Assembly (NCBI GenBank): GCA_023664305.1
Contig: JAMPFT010000016.1
Coordinates: forward strand, 1-64,000
DNA from: a bacterium
GTDB taxonomy: Bacteria; Bacillota; Clostridia; Lachnospirales; Lachnospiraceae
Direction of reading: 5' to 3'
DNA length: 64,000 nt
Shown here piece after piece: positions 1 to 7,229 of this stretch. Every line of letters begins with the position of its first letter. The first letter of the stretch is position 1. The notes beneath the pieces were generated by a model. It did no database searches. It saw only the letters and a list, made by a program, of their open reading frames with translations, and was not told the origin of the DNA. The translations under genes were made by a program, and so were the position numbers.

Positions 1-52
1 GAGCGTCGCATTGGTAGTGCGGAGGTCACGGGTCCGATTCCCGTCAGCAGCT
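1..52 (+). tRNA. tRNA-Thr (GGT anticodon), 5' end outside window
   Basis: The 3' part of a tRNA. The anticodon stem TCGCA/TGCGG (6-10/18-22) closes a 7-base loop whose positions 34-36 are GGT (13-15), so it reads Thr codons ACC/ACU. Then follow a 5-base variable loop, a T arm with stem ACGGG/CCCGT (28-32/40-44) and the acceptor 3' strand CAGCAGC (45-51). CCA is not encoded. The acceptor 5' strand and most of the D arm lie before base 1. Confidence 0.88.
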
Positions 53-74
53 TTGCTTTATTACTATATCAAGA

Positions 75-110
75 AAGCAACCTGACTTTGCGTGTGCGGT
101 TGCTTTTTTT
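75..110 (+). terminator. intrinsic terminator of the tRNA transcript
   Basis: Stem AAGCAACC (75-82) pairs with GGTTGCTT (98-105) and runs into a T tract (104-110). It lies 22 bases after the tRNA. On the other strand, the direction of rho, the hairpin lacks a clear T tract. Confidence 0.85.
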
Positions 111-126
111 GATGTCTGAACACAGC

Positions 127-1728
127 TCAGATATATTTGTTTTTCCTTACAGTCTGTACAAAATCACTGTTGTTTCTGGTTCTGGAAAACATATCCAGGA
201 TCCTGTCCGTGGCTTCGTCGGCTTTCAGGCCGTTTAACGCCTTTCGCATGATATTGATTGCATCCAGCTCTTCGCCGCTTAACAGCAGATCCTCTCTCCT
301 TGTACCGGATTTCGCCAGATCGATGGCAGGGAAGATACGCTTCTCGGAAAGCTTGCGGTCCAGTACCATCTCCATATTTCCCGTTCCCTTAAATTCCTCA
401 TACACCACATCGTCCATCTTACTGCCGGTATCCACAAGGGCTGTGGCAAGAATCGTCAGACTTCCCCCCTCGCGCATATTCCGCGCCGCGCCGAAAAAGC
501 GCTTGGGCATATGCAGCGCCGCCGGGTCGAGACCTCCGGACAGAGTCCGTCCGCTGGGAGGAACCACAAGGTTGTAGGCGCGGGTCAGTCTCGTGATGCT
601 GTCTAACAGAATCACCACATCCATCCTGTGCTCCACCAGCCGTTTTGCCCGTTCGATCACCATCTCGGAGACGCGCTTGTGATGCTCCGGCAGCTCGTCA
701 AACGTGGAATGGATCACCTCCACATTGGCCCCGTGGATCGCCTCCTTGATATCCGTCACTTCCTCCGGGCGTTCGTCGATCAGAAGGATCAGCATATGCA
801 TGCGGGGATTGGTCCGCAGAATCGACTTTGCAACCTCCTTTAACAGGGTGGTCTTGCCGGCCTTTGGCGGCGAAACGATCATGCCTCTCTGGCCCTTACC
901 CACAGGGCTCACAAGATCCATCACCCGCATCGCGACGCTACATCCGGGAGTCTCCAGGCGGATTCTCTCGTCCGGGAAAATCGGCGTCATATCCTCAAAC
1001 ACCATTCTCTTTGCGGATTCCTCTATGGTGTAACCGTTTATCGTGCGAATGAACAGCAGGGCGCTGAACTTTTCCTGCTGGGTCTTCACGCGCTTGTTTC
1101 CGCGCAGGATATCTCCCGTCTTCAGCCCGAACCGCCGTATCTGGCTTGGCGCCACATAGACGTCGTTCTCGCCCGGCATATAATTCTCGCAGCGGATAAA
1201 CCCGAATCCGTCCGGCATCACCTCCAGAATACCGCTGACCTCCTCCCCGCTGTCAAGCTCCTTCGGGAAGGTCTTCTCGTCGTATACATCGCCGCCCCGG
1301 GCCGGACGCGCTGCAGACGGCGCTCCTTCCGCGGCGGGGGCGGAAGCTTTCTCCTGTCTTGCGCCAAAGTCCTCCGTTCTCTGCCCCTGGGAGACTTCCC
1401 TGTTCTCCGCCTGCTGTGTCCCGTGATCGGACTTTATCTCGGTATCGTCCGCGCGCCGGGGTGCGCGGTTCGGGCGCGCTGCGCCGTCCCGTCCTTCTGC
1501 GCCTGCCGTCCTTCTGCGCTGCACGGGTCTTTCGGTGTTTTTCGGCGGCTGGGCGGGCTGCCGCTTTGCGGCGTTCTCCTGCTCTTCCAGCTTCTTCAGT
1601 CTCTCGTCCTCCGCCAGCATAGCCTCTACCAGCTCTGCCTTCTTCATCGCTGAAGTGCCTTTCAATCCACGCACTTTTGCAAGCTCTCTCAGCTGTACGA
1701 GCGCCAATGACTCATATTTTTCTCTCAT
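127..1728 (-). CDS. rho: transcription termination factor Rho
   Basis: Hexameric RNA-dependent ATPase that ends transcription of untranslated RNA. The 533-aa product has the Rho N-terminal helical domain at about residues 1-45. A Gln/Arg/Ala-rich disordered insert follows (about 50-148), which many Rho proteins lack and which explains the length above the usual 420-430 aa. The RNA-binding cold-shock-type domain is at about 165-235 (motif MPDGFGFIRC). The ATPase core carries Walker A SPPKAGKTT near 286-294, then LLIDERPEEV and VILLDSITRLTRAYN. The start is set by AGGAGG six bases upstream of the ATG. It is a single gene divergent from malic enzyme. Known in the family: long basic inserts of this kind occur in other bacteria and can affect RNA binding or phase separation; here that is only an inference. 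Confidence 0.97.
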   Translation of the reverse strand: MREKYESLALVQLRELAKVRGLKGTSAMKKAELVEAMLAEDERLKKLEEQENAAKRQPAQPPKNTERPVQRRRTAGAEGRDGAARPNRAPRRADDTEIKSDHGTQQAENREVSQGQRTEDFGARQEKASAPAAEGAPSAARPARGGDVYDEKTFPKELDSGEEVSGILEVMPDGFGFIRCENYMPGENDVYVAPSQIRRFGLKTGDILRGNKRVKTQQEKFSALLFIRTINGYTIEESAKRMVFEDMTPIFPDERIRLETPGCSVAMRVMDLVSPVGKGQRGMIVSPPKAGKTTLLKEVAKSILRTNPRMHMLILLIDERPEEVTDIKEAIHGANVEVIHSTFDELPEHHKRVSEMVIERAKRLVEHRMDVVILLDSITRLTRAYNLVVPPSGRTLSGGLDPAALHMPKRFFGAARNMREGGSLTILATALVDTGSKMDDVVYEEFKGTGNMEMVLDRKLSEKRIFPAIDLAKSGTRREDLLLSGEELDAINIMRKALNGLKADEATDRILDMFSRTRNNSDFVQTVRKNKYI

Positions 1729-1855
1729 AAATTCCTCCTGAAATATATTTTATCCTGTCTTTCATTAAAAACAAAAATGGGGCACAGTAAGATGTGCAGT
1801 CGATATGCTTTCCTGAACTTGTAAATGACCTTATCCGACTTCTCAATTCATAACA

Positions 1856-1884
1856 ATTATAATACACATTTCCTAAAATAGGAA
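1856..1884 (-). promoter_or_regulatory. possible rho promoter
   Basis: On the minus strand a perfect TATAAT (1856-1861) sits 17 bp downstream of a poor -35 (TTCCTA, 1879-1884). The small inverted repeat CCTA/TAGG (1872-1882) overlaps the -35. The 5' leader to the rho ATG would be about 120 bases. The -10 is convincing, the -35 is not. Confidence 0.4.
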
Positions 1885-1918
1885 GTCCCTAATTTCACGC
1901 CGCGTAAAATTCTGATAC

Positions 1919-1947
1919 TTGCACATAACCGGGAATTATTATATGAT
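1919..1947 (+). promoter_or_regulatory. sigma-A-type promoter of malic enzyme
   Basis: TTGCAC (1919-1924), a 17-bp spacer and TATGAT (1942-1947), 41 bases before the malic enzyme ATG. Both boxes and the spacing fit the housekeeping consensus. Confidence 0.75.
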
Positions 1948-1988
1948 GATTAATAAGTATAAAAAATCACGCTGAAAAGAGGTACGTC

Positions 1989-3140
1989 ATGACAATCAAT
2001 GAAAAAGCGCTGCTGATGCACGAAAAATGGAACGGAAAGCTCGAAACCGTGGCAAAGTCTCCCGTAAAATCCAGGGAGGACTTATCCGTCGCCTATACGC
2101 CGGGAGTGGCCGAGCCCTGCAAGGTCATCGCCGCCGACAGGGAAGCCGCCTACAAATATACCATGAAAGCAAACACCGTAGCCGTCGTCTCCGACGGAAG
2201 CGCGGTTCTCGGTCTCGGCAACATCGGCCCCCACGCCGCCATGCCCGTTATGGAGGGAAAGGCCGTTCTGTTCAAGGAATTTGGCGGCGTAAACGCCGTT
2301 CCCATCTGTCTGGACACGCAGGACACCGAGGAGATCATCAAGGCAGTTACCTGGCTTGCGCCCGGATTTGGCGGCATCAATCTGGAGGATATCAGCGCCC
2401 CCAGGTGCTTTGAAATCGAAGAACGCCTGAAAAAGATATTGGATATTCCCGTATTCCACGACGACCAGCATGGCACGGCCATCGTCGTTTTAGCCGGCAT
2501 CATCAACGCCCTCAAGGTCGTCGGCAAGCGCAGGGAGGATTGCCGGATCGTCGTCAACGGCGCGGGGAGCGCCGGCGTCGCCATCACAAAGCTTCTGCTG
2601 ACCTACGGCTTCCCGAATATCATTATGTGCGATAAAGTGGGCATTGTCTCCAAATCCACGCAAGGGCTCAACTGGATGCAGCAGAAGATGGCGCAGATCA
2701 CAAACGTCGGTAATGAAACGGGCTCTCTGGCCGACGCCTTAAAAGGCGCGGATATCTTTGTGGGCGTCTCCGCTCCCAACATTGTGACGCCCGAGATGGT
2801 TGCTTCCATGAACCGTGACGCCATCCTTTTTGCCATGGCAAACCCGGTTCCCGAGATCATGCCGGATGTCGCAAAGGCTGCGGGAGCGCGCATAGTCGGC
2901 ACGGGACGCAGCGATTTTCCCAATCAGGTCAACAACGTGGTGGCGTTCCCCGGTATCTTCAAGGGCGCTTTGGAGGGACGCGCGGCGCAGATCACCGAAG
3001 AGATGAAGCTTGCGGCCGCAGAAGCTATAGCCGGACTGGTTCCCGGGGAAGAACTGAGCGAGGACAATATCCTGCCGGAAGCCTTTAACCCAAAGGTGGC
3101 CGAGCTGGTTGCCGAAGCCGTGAAATCCCATATCCGATAA
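1989..3140 (+). CDS. NAD(P)-dependent malic enzyme, short bacterial form
   Basis: Oxidative decarboxylation of malate to pyruvate and CO2 with reduction of NAD(P)+, linking C4 acids to pyruvate. The 383-aa protein has the N-terminal malic domain with the conserved start of the active-site region, SVAYTPGVAEPCK (near residue 36), and the metal-binding segment VFHDDQHGTA (near 155-164). A Rossmann domain follows with VVNGAGSAGVA (near 190). It lacks the C-terminal phosphotransacetylase-like domain of the MaeB type, so it matches the roughly 380-410-aa Firmicutes form. Cofactor preference cannot be read with confidence. GAGG precedes the ATG, and the promoter is 41 bp upstream. Monocistronic or co-transcribed with the DUF4364 gene 75 bp downstream. 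Confidence 0.95.
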   Translation: MTINEKALLMHEKWNGKLETVAKSPVKSREDLSVAYTPGVAEPCKVIAADREAAYKYTMKANTVAVVSDGSAVLGLGNIGPHAAMPVMEGKAVLFKEFGGVNAVPICLDTQDTEEIIKAVTWLAPGFGGINLEDISAPRCFEIEERLKKILDIPVFHDDQHGTAIVVLAGIINALKVVGKRREDCRIVVNGAGSAGVAITKLLLTYGFPNIIMCDKVGIVSKSTQGLNWMQQKMAQITNVGNETGSLADALKGADIFVGVSAPNIVTPEMVASMNRDAILFAMANPVPEIMPDVAKAAGARIVGTGRSDFPNQVNNVVAFPGIFKGALEGRAAQITEEMKLAAAEAIAGLVPGEELSEDNILPEAFNPKVAELVAEAVKSHIR

Positions 3141-3215
3141 CCGCCCCGAAATTTCCGGGCAGACCATTACAAACCGATAAGCGAAGGCCGTAAACCGGCA
3201 GAATGTGAGTCTCCT

Positions 3216-3731
3216 ATGCTGCAAGATCCTTTGACCCTTTATAAACTGATCGTACTATACATGCTGAACCGGGTAACCTTTCCCATGACAACCGCGCAGG
3301 TCAGCGATTTTATTCTGGAAAAAGATTATACCAGCTTTCTCACCCTACAGCAAGTCATAAACGAACTGACCGACACAGGATTGATCCTTTCGGAAACCAT
3401 CCGCAACCGCACGCATCTGTCCGTCACGGCTGAGGGAAGGGAAACGCTTCAGTTCTTTCAGAACCGCATCAACAGCGCGATCAAGGAGGACATCGACACC
3501 TATTTCCGGGAAAACGAATACACCCTGCGCAACGAGGTCTCTGTGCTGGGGGATTATTACAAGTCCACCTCCGGCGAATACGAGGCGCATCTGATCGCCA
3601 AGGACCGGGGGATCCGTCTGGTGGATATCACAATCTCCGTTCCCGACGAGGCTACCGCTTCCTCCATCTGCGACAACTGGCAGAAGAAAAACCAGTCGAT
3701 TTACCGCTATCTCACTCAGGAGCTTTTTTAG
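3216..3731 (+). CDS. DUF4364 family protein (winged-helix-like)
   Basis: A 171-aa cytoplasmic protein that begins with the typical family opening PLTLYKLIVLYMLNRV. The first about 80 residues look like a PadR/MarR-style winged helix: recognition-like helix FLTLQQVINELTDTGLI, then a hydrophobic wing TRTHLSV-type strand. The C-terminal half is alpha/beta and has no catalytic motif I recognise. The family is nearly confined to Clostridia and has no established function; a transcription regulator is a fair guess. No strong Shine-Dalgarno is visible before the ATG. The 3' end overlaps the 3' end of convergent rarA by 20 bases. Confidence 0.85.
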   Translation: MLQDPLTLYKLIVLYMLNRVTFPMTTAQVSDFILEKDYTSFLTLQQVINELTDTGLILSETIRNRTHLSVTAEGRETLQFFQNRINSAIKEDIDTYFRENEYTLRNEVSVLGDYYKSTSGEYEAHLIAKDRGIRLVDITISVPDEATASSICDNWQKKNQSIYRYLTQELF

Positions 3732-5049
3732 CCTCCTCCCGGATGCGTTTCATATGCTCCCGGATCCTGGCCTCGTACCCGTTGCCCGAGGGACTGTAAA
3801 ACTCTTTTCCCGTCAGCTCGTAGGGCAGATACTGCTGCTCTACATAATGGTTCGGGTAGTCATGAGCATACTTGTATCCCGTTCCGTGTCCCAGCCTCGC
3901 CGCTCCCTTATAATGCGCGTCCTGCAGATGCGCGGGGATCGGCAGGCTCCCTGTCTGCTCTACCGTCCGCATGGCGGAGGAGACAGCGTTACAGCTGGAG
4001 TTGCTTTTCGGCGCGCAGGCCACATAGGCCGCCGCCTGCGCCAGAATAATCTGCGCCTCCGGCATCCCGATCCGCTCCACGGCCAGCGAGGCGTTGACCG
4101 CCACCGCCAAAGCCTGCGGATCCGCATTCCCCACATCCTCCGCCGCGCATATCATGATTCTCCTCGCGATAAACGCTACCTGTTCCCCCGCGTACAGCAT
4201 CCTTGCCAGATAGTACACCGCTGCGTCCGGATCCGACCCTCTCATGCTTTTGATAAAGGCGGAGATCGTATCGTAGTGGTTATCTCCCGTTTTATCGTAA
4301 CGGACCGTCCTCCTTTGGATACATTCCTGCGCCACCTCCAGCGTAATGCGAATCTTTCCGTCCTCTCCCCGCTCTGTCGTCAGGATTCCCAGCTCTACGG
4401 CATTCAGCGCATGTCTGGCGTCTCCTCCCGACAATTCGGCCAGAAAATCCAGCGCATCCTCATCGATCACCGCGCCATAGGCTCCCATACCTCTCTCCGT
4501 GTCGCAGACCGCTTTTCGGATCAGCTCCTTCACCGCCTCCGGCGGTATCGGCTTCAGCTCAAAAATGACGGAGCGCGAAATCAGGGCTGAGTTCACCTCG
4601 AAATAAGGATTTTCCGTCGTGGCCCCGATCAGGATAACCGTGCCGTCCTCCACAAAGGGAAGCAGATAATCCTGCTGTCCCTTATTGAACCGATGGATCT
4701 CGTCGATAAACAGAATCGTGCGCTTTCCGTACATTCCCTTAAGAGCCTTCGCCTTTGCTATCACCTCTTCCATATCCTTTTTCCCGGCGACGGTGGCGTT
4801 AATCTGCGTAAATTCCGCGCTTGTCGTGTTGGCAATCACCTTTGCAAGCGTCGTCTTTCCCGTCCCGGGCGGGCCGTAAAAAATCACCGAGCTGATTTTG
4901 TCCGCTTTGATCGCGCGGTACAAGAGCTTGTCCCTGCCGATGATATGCTCCTGTCCCACCACCTCGTCTAAGGTTCTTGGCCGCATCCGCGCCGCAAGGG
5001 GGGATTCCTTCTCCTGACTCACGCCGCGCATATATTCAAAAATATCCAT
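3712..5049 (-). CDS. rarA: replication-associated recombination protein A (RarA/MgsA, AAA+ ATPase)
   Basis: Clamp-loader-like AAA+ ATPase acting at stalled replication forks. Of 445 aa, residues 1-30 contain SPLAARMRPRTLDEVVGQ, the classic entry to the MgsA AAA+ domain. Walker A is FYGPPGTGKTTLAK (about 57-70), Walker B LFIDEIHRFNKGQQD, and sensor 1 IGATTENPYFEVNSALISR. The C-terminal MgsA tetramerisation region includes KSMRGSDPDAAVYYLARML and GNADPQALAVA. Length is normal. GAGG is 8 bases before the ATG. It is the last gene of a long minus-strand run, 39 bp after the NYN gene. Confidence 0.97.
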   Translation of the reverse strand: MDIFEYMRGVSQEKESPLAARMRPRTLDEVVGQEHIIGRDKLLYRAIKADKISSVIFYGPPGTGKTTLAKVIANTTSAEFTQINATVAGKKDMEEVIAKAKALKGMYGKRTILFIDEIHRFNKGQQDYLLPFVEDGTVILIGATTENPYFEVNSALISRSVIFELKPIPPEAVKELIRKAVCDTERGMGAYGAVIDEDALDFLAELSGGDARHALNAVELGILTTERGEDGKIRITLEVAQECIQRRTVRYDKTGDNHYDTISAFIKSMRGSDPDAAVYYLARMLYAGEQVAFIARRIMICAAEDVGNADPQALAVAVNASLAVERIGMPEAQIILAQAAAYVACAPKSNSSCNAVSSAMRTVEQTGSLPIPAHLQDAHYKGAARLGHGTGYKYAHDYPNHYVEQQYLPYELTGKEFYSPSGNGYEARIREHMKRIREEAKKAPE

Positions 5050-5088
5050 TTTTATACCTCACGCCAGCCTCTGACGGCACAGACAATC

Positions 5089-6051
5089 TCATTCCCCGCC
5101 TGTTTCCCTGCGCAGCGTCACCTGATTCTCGTGTACCGACACAGACTTCATACTGCGCAGGAAGCTGGAAATTCTGCTGTAGCCAAACTGTTTGTAATCC
5201 AGCTGCTTATATTTTTTATGCAGCTCGTCGTTTAAGGTAGACAGATTATCCACCATACCGCCGCTTTTCTCGATCATGCTGCAGATCTCCCGCTCCAGCT
5301 CCGCCTTGGTGAGCGTGGAACGCCGCTCCACATAATGCCGGTTGCTCACCTTCCTGACAGTCAGCTCCGGCGCTTCCTGCACCACCATGGTGCTGAGCTT
5401 GGTGTAGCCGTAATTACGCACGTCAAAATCGGAAAACTTGTCGTTAAGGCGGCTCCCGATCTTCGCAAGATCCACCTGTTTCCCGTCGTTCTCGCTCATC
5501 ATCGCCAGAATCGCCTGCCGGACCTCGGTAAGGGAAGTAACGTTCTGCTCGTCGCCTCCCTCAAGCGGCTCGTTTCCCTCCAGCGCTTTGTTCTGCTCCG
5601 CCACCAGATTCAGGTGGATAAAACGGTTACACGCCCTGGTCAGCGCCAACGGGGTCTTGGACTCGCCCATGCCCAGCACAAACATGTTCTCCTCCCGCAG
5701 TCTCATGGCAAGCCGGGTAAAATCACTGTCGCTTGTCACCAGGCAGAAGCCCTGTACCTTGTTTTTATATAAAATATCCATGGCGTCGATGACCATAGCC
5801 ATATCCGTCGCATTCTTCCCCGTCGTATAGGAAAACTGCTGCACCGGCATAATGGAATATTCCAACAGCATTTCCTCGCTCCAGCCGTTTCCCCTGGACC
5901 AGTTCCCATAGATACGGCGATAGGTGGAAAGGCCGAATTTTTCCAGCTCCTCAAAAATCGTCGCCGTATACTTTGAACTGATATTGTCCGCGTCGATCAG
6001 TACGGCAAACTGCATTCTTTCGCCCGACAGCTTCTCAATCGCTTCTTCCAT
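5089..6051 (-). CDS. NYN-domain (PIN-like) protein with two OST-HTH/LOTUS domains
   Basis: Predicted RNA-binding, possibly RNA-cleaving protein of the LabA/DUF88 group, 320 aa. The N-terminal NYN fold is clear: FAVLIDADNIS (about 15-25), the DMAMVIDAMDIL stretch and LVTSDSDFTRLAMRLRE carry the acidic residues expected of a PIN-like metal centre (D20, D22, then the D-x-x-x-x-D and SDSD motifs). Two OST-HTH repeats follow: about 172-245 (RQAILAMMSENDG, LNDKFSDFDVRNYGY) and about 250-315 (ICSMIEKSGGMV, YKQLDYKQFGYSRISSFL). Known: LOTUS domains bind RNA, including G-rich RNA. Substrate and biological role are unknown. AGAGG sets the ATG, 26 bp after the hydrolase gene. Confidence 0.88.
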   Translation of the reverse strand: MEEAIEKLSGERMQFAVLIDADNISSKYTATIFEELEKFGLSTYRRIYGNWSRGNGWSEEMLLEYSIMPVQQFSYTTGKNATDMAMVIDAMDILYKNKVQGFCLVTSDSDFTRLAMRLREENMFVLGMGESKTPLALTRACNRFIHLNLVAEQNKALEGNEPLEGGDEQNVTSLTEVRQAILAMMSENDGKQVDLAKIGSRLNDKFSDFDVRNYGYTKLSTMVVQEAPELTVRKVSNRHYVERRSTLTKAELEREICSMIEKSGGMVDNLSTLNDELHKKYKQLDYKQFGYSRISSFLRSMKSVSVHENQVTLRRETGGE

Positions 6052-6077
6052 TTCAATCCTCTCTTTCTGCCCGTCTT

Positions 6078-7112
6078 CTATTTTCCTTCGTAAAACCGGA
6101 AAATCTCTTCCAGATACGGCTCCAGAACCTCATTCGGCGCACGGTAAATCTCGTGGCGGACTTTTTCCACAAGCATCAGTCTCCCCTCCGCAATCCGGGA
6201 AAGAAACATTCTCTGGGCTGACGGCTTTACCAGACTTTCCTGCCCGGCCTGAAACAGGAGCACGGGCGTTTTTACTTTCTCAGCCTGTTTTCTGCGGATA
6301 ACGAATTTCCCCGCATTAATCGCTTCCCTCCCCCAGCAGTAGCTGGCCGAACAGGTATGATAATCCTCGTCCTCCCGGCGCAGCTTCTGATAATAAGCAT
6401 GCCTTGCCTCGGAGCTGGCGGCGCTTTTTTCAAACGGTTCCTCCGGATCGAAGCCGGACTGGGTAAACAGCCTCTCTTTCCCCTCGCCCTTCAACGCCTT
6501 CCAATCGCACAGAGCCCTTGCGGCCCAAGCGGGAAAGCTTCCCATGTTCAGTCCCAGCATCGGCGCATTCAATACGGCCCTCTGAAATTCCTCCGGATAT
6601 TGCTCAAGATAAAACGCCCCGACACAGCCGCCCATGGAATGCGCATACAGGAAAAGAGGCTGCTCCCCGCTTATCGGTTTTACCGCTTCCACGACAAATC
6701 GGTGCAAATCTTTTACATAATCAGAGAAATGGCCGATGTGTACCACCGTTGCGTCCTCTGTTTCTCTCAGGGATTTCCCGTGCCCCCGGTGATCCATGAC
6801 CGCCGCCTGATATCCCTGTCGGTGGAAATAATAAATCAATTCGTGATATTTCAGACAGGACTCGGTAAATCCGTAGCAGATTACGATCGTCCCCTTTGCC
6901 GGGGTTTGAGGATACAGCTCGTAATACAGGCCTTCCGCCCGCGTCCCGCCGCTTCCGTCCGCGCCCTTTTGCCCTTCCGTCTCCAGTCTTCCGCGTACGA
7001 CAATCTTCTCAAGATACGGTTCCACCGTATCCGTCATCTGCCTATCCAGTTCCTCCTCCGGAATACAGGAGACCCTGCTCCTTTGCGATAAATCCAGACA
7101 TTCCGCTTCCAT
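6078..7112 (-). CDS. alpha/beta hydrolase, lysophospholipase/monoglyceride-lipase type
   Basis: Serine hydrolase, 344 aa from the chosen start. The nucleophile elbow is AHSMGG (GxSxG variant with Ala). The oxyanion strand region is VICYGFTESCLKYHELIYYF and the downstream signature is MDHRGHGKSL. A late acidic residue (LLFQAGQESLVKP) and His (VRHEIYRAPNEV) complete the expected Ser-Asp/Glu-His triad. The substrate is probably a monoacylglycerol or lysophospholipid, by family only. No signal peptide. The frame is open to an ATG at 7172, but that has no ribosome binding site; the ATG at 7112 has GGAAACGGAG just upstream, so I chose it. It lies between comEC and the NYN gene in the minus-strand run. 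Confidence 0.85.
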   Translation of the reverse strand: MEAECLDLSQRSRVSCIPEEELDRQMTDTVEPYLEKIVVRGRLETEGQKGADGSGGTRAEGLYYELYPQTPAKGTIVICYGFTESCLKYHELIYYFHRQGYQAAVMDHRGHGKSLRETEDATVVHIGHFSDYVKDLHRFVVEAVKPISGEQPLFLYAHSMGGCVGAFYLEQYPEEFQRAVLNAPMLGLNMGSFPAWAARALCDWKALKGEGKERLFTQSGFDPEEPFEKSAASSEARHAYYQKLRREDEDYHTCSASYCWGREAINAGKFVIRRKQAEKVKTPVLLFQAGQESLVKPSAQRMFLSRIAEGRLMLVEKVRHEIYRAPNEVLEPYLEEIFRFYEGK

Positions 7113-7229
7113 ACACTCCGTTTCCTTTCCGTCTGCGCGCCGCGCGCCTGCTTCTTCATTTCCCTCTATCATTAAAATAACAGTTTTTTCCGTTTCCTAC
7201 AAGAGCCAAACGGCAAAAAGCAGGAAGTT

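Noticed and set aside
1420-1650. Plus-strand frames over the rho insert
   Set aside because: GC-rich low-complexity DNA gives open frames in all phases; rho is clearly the gene.
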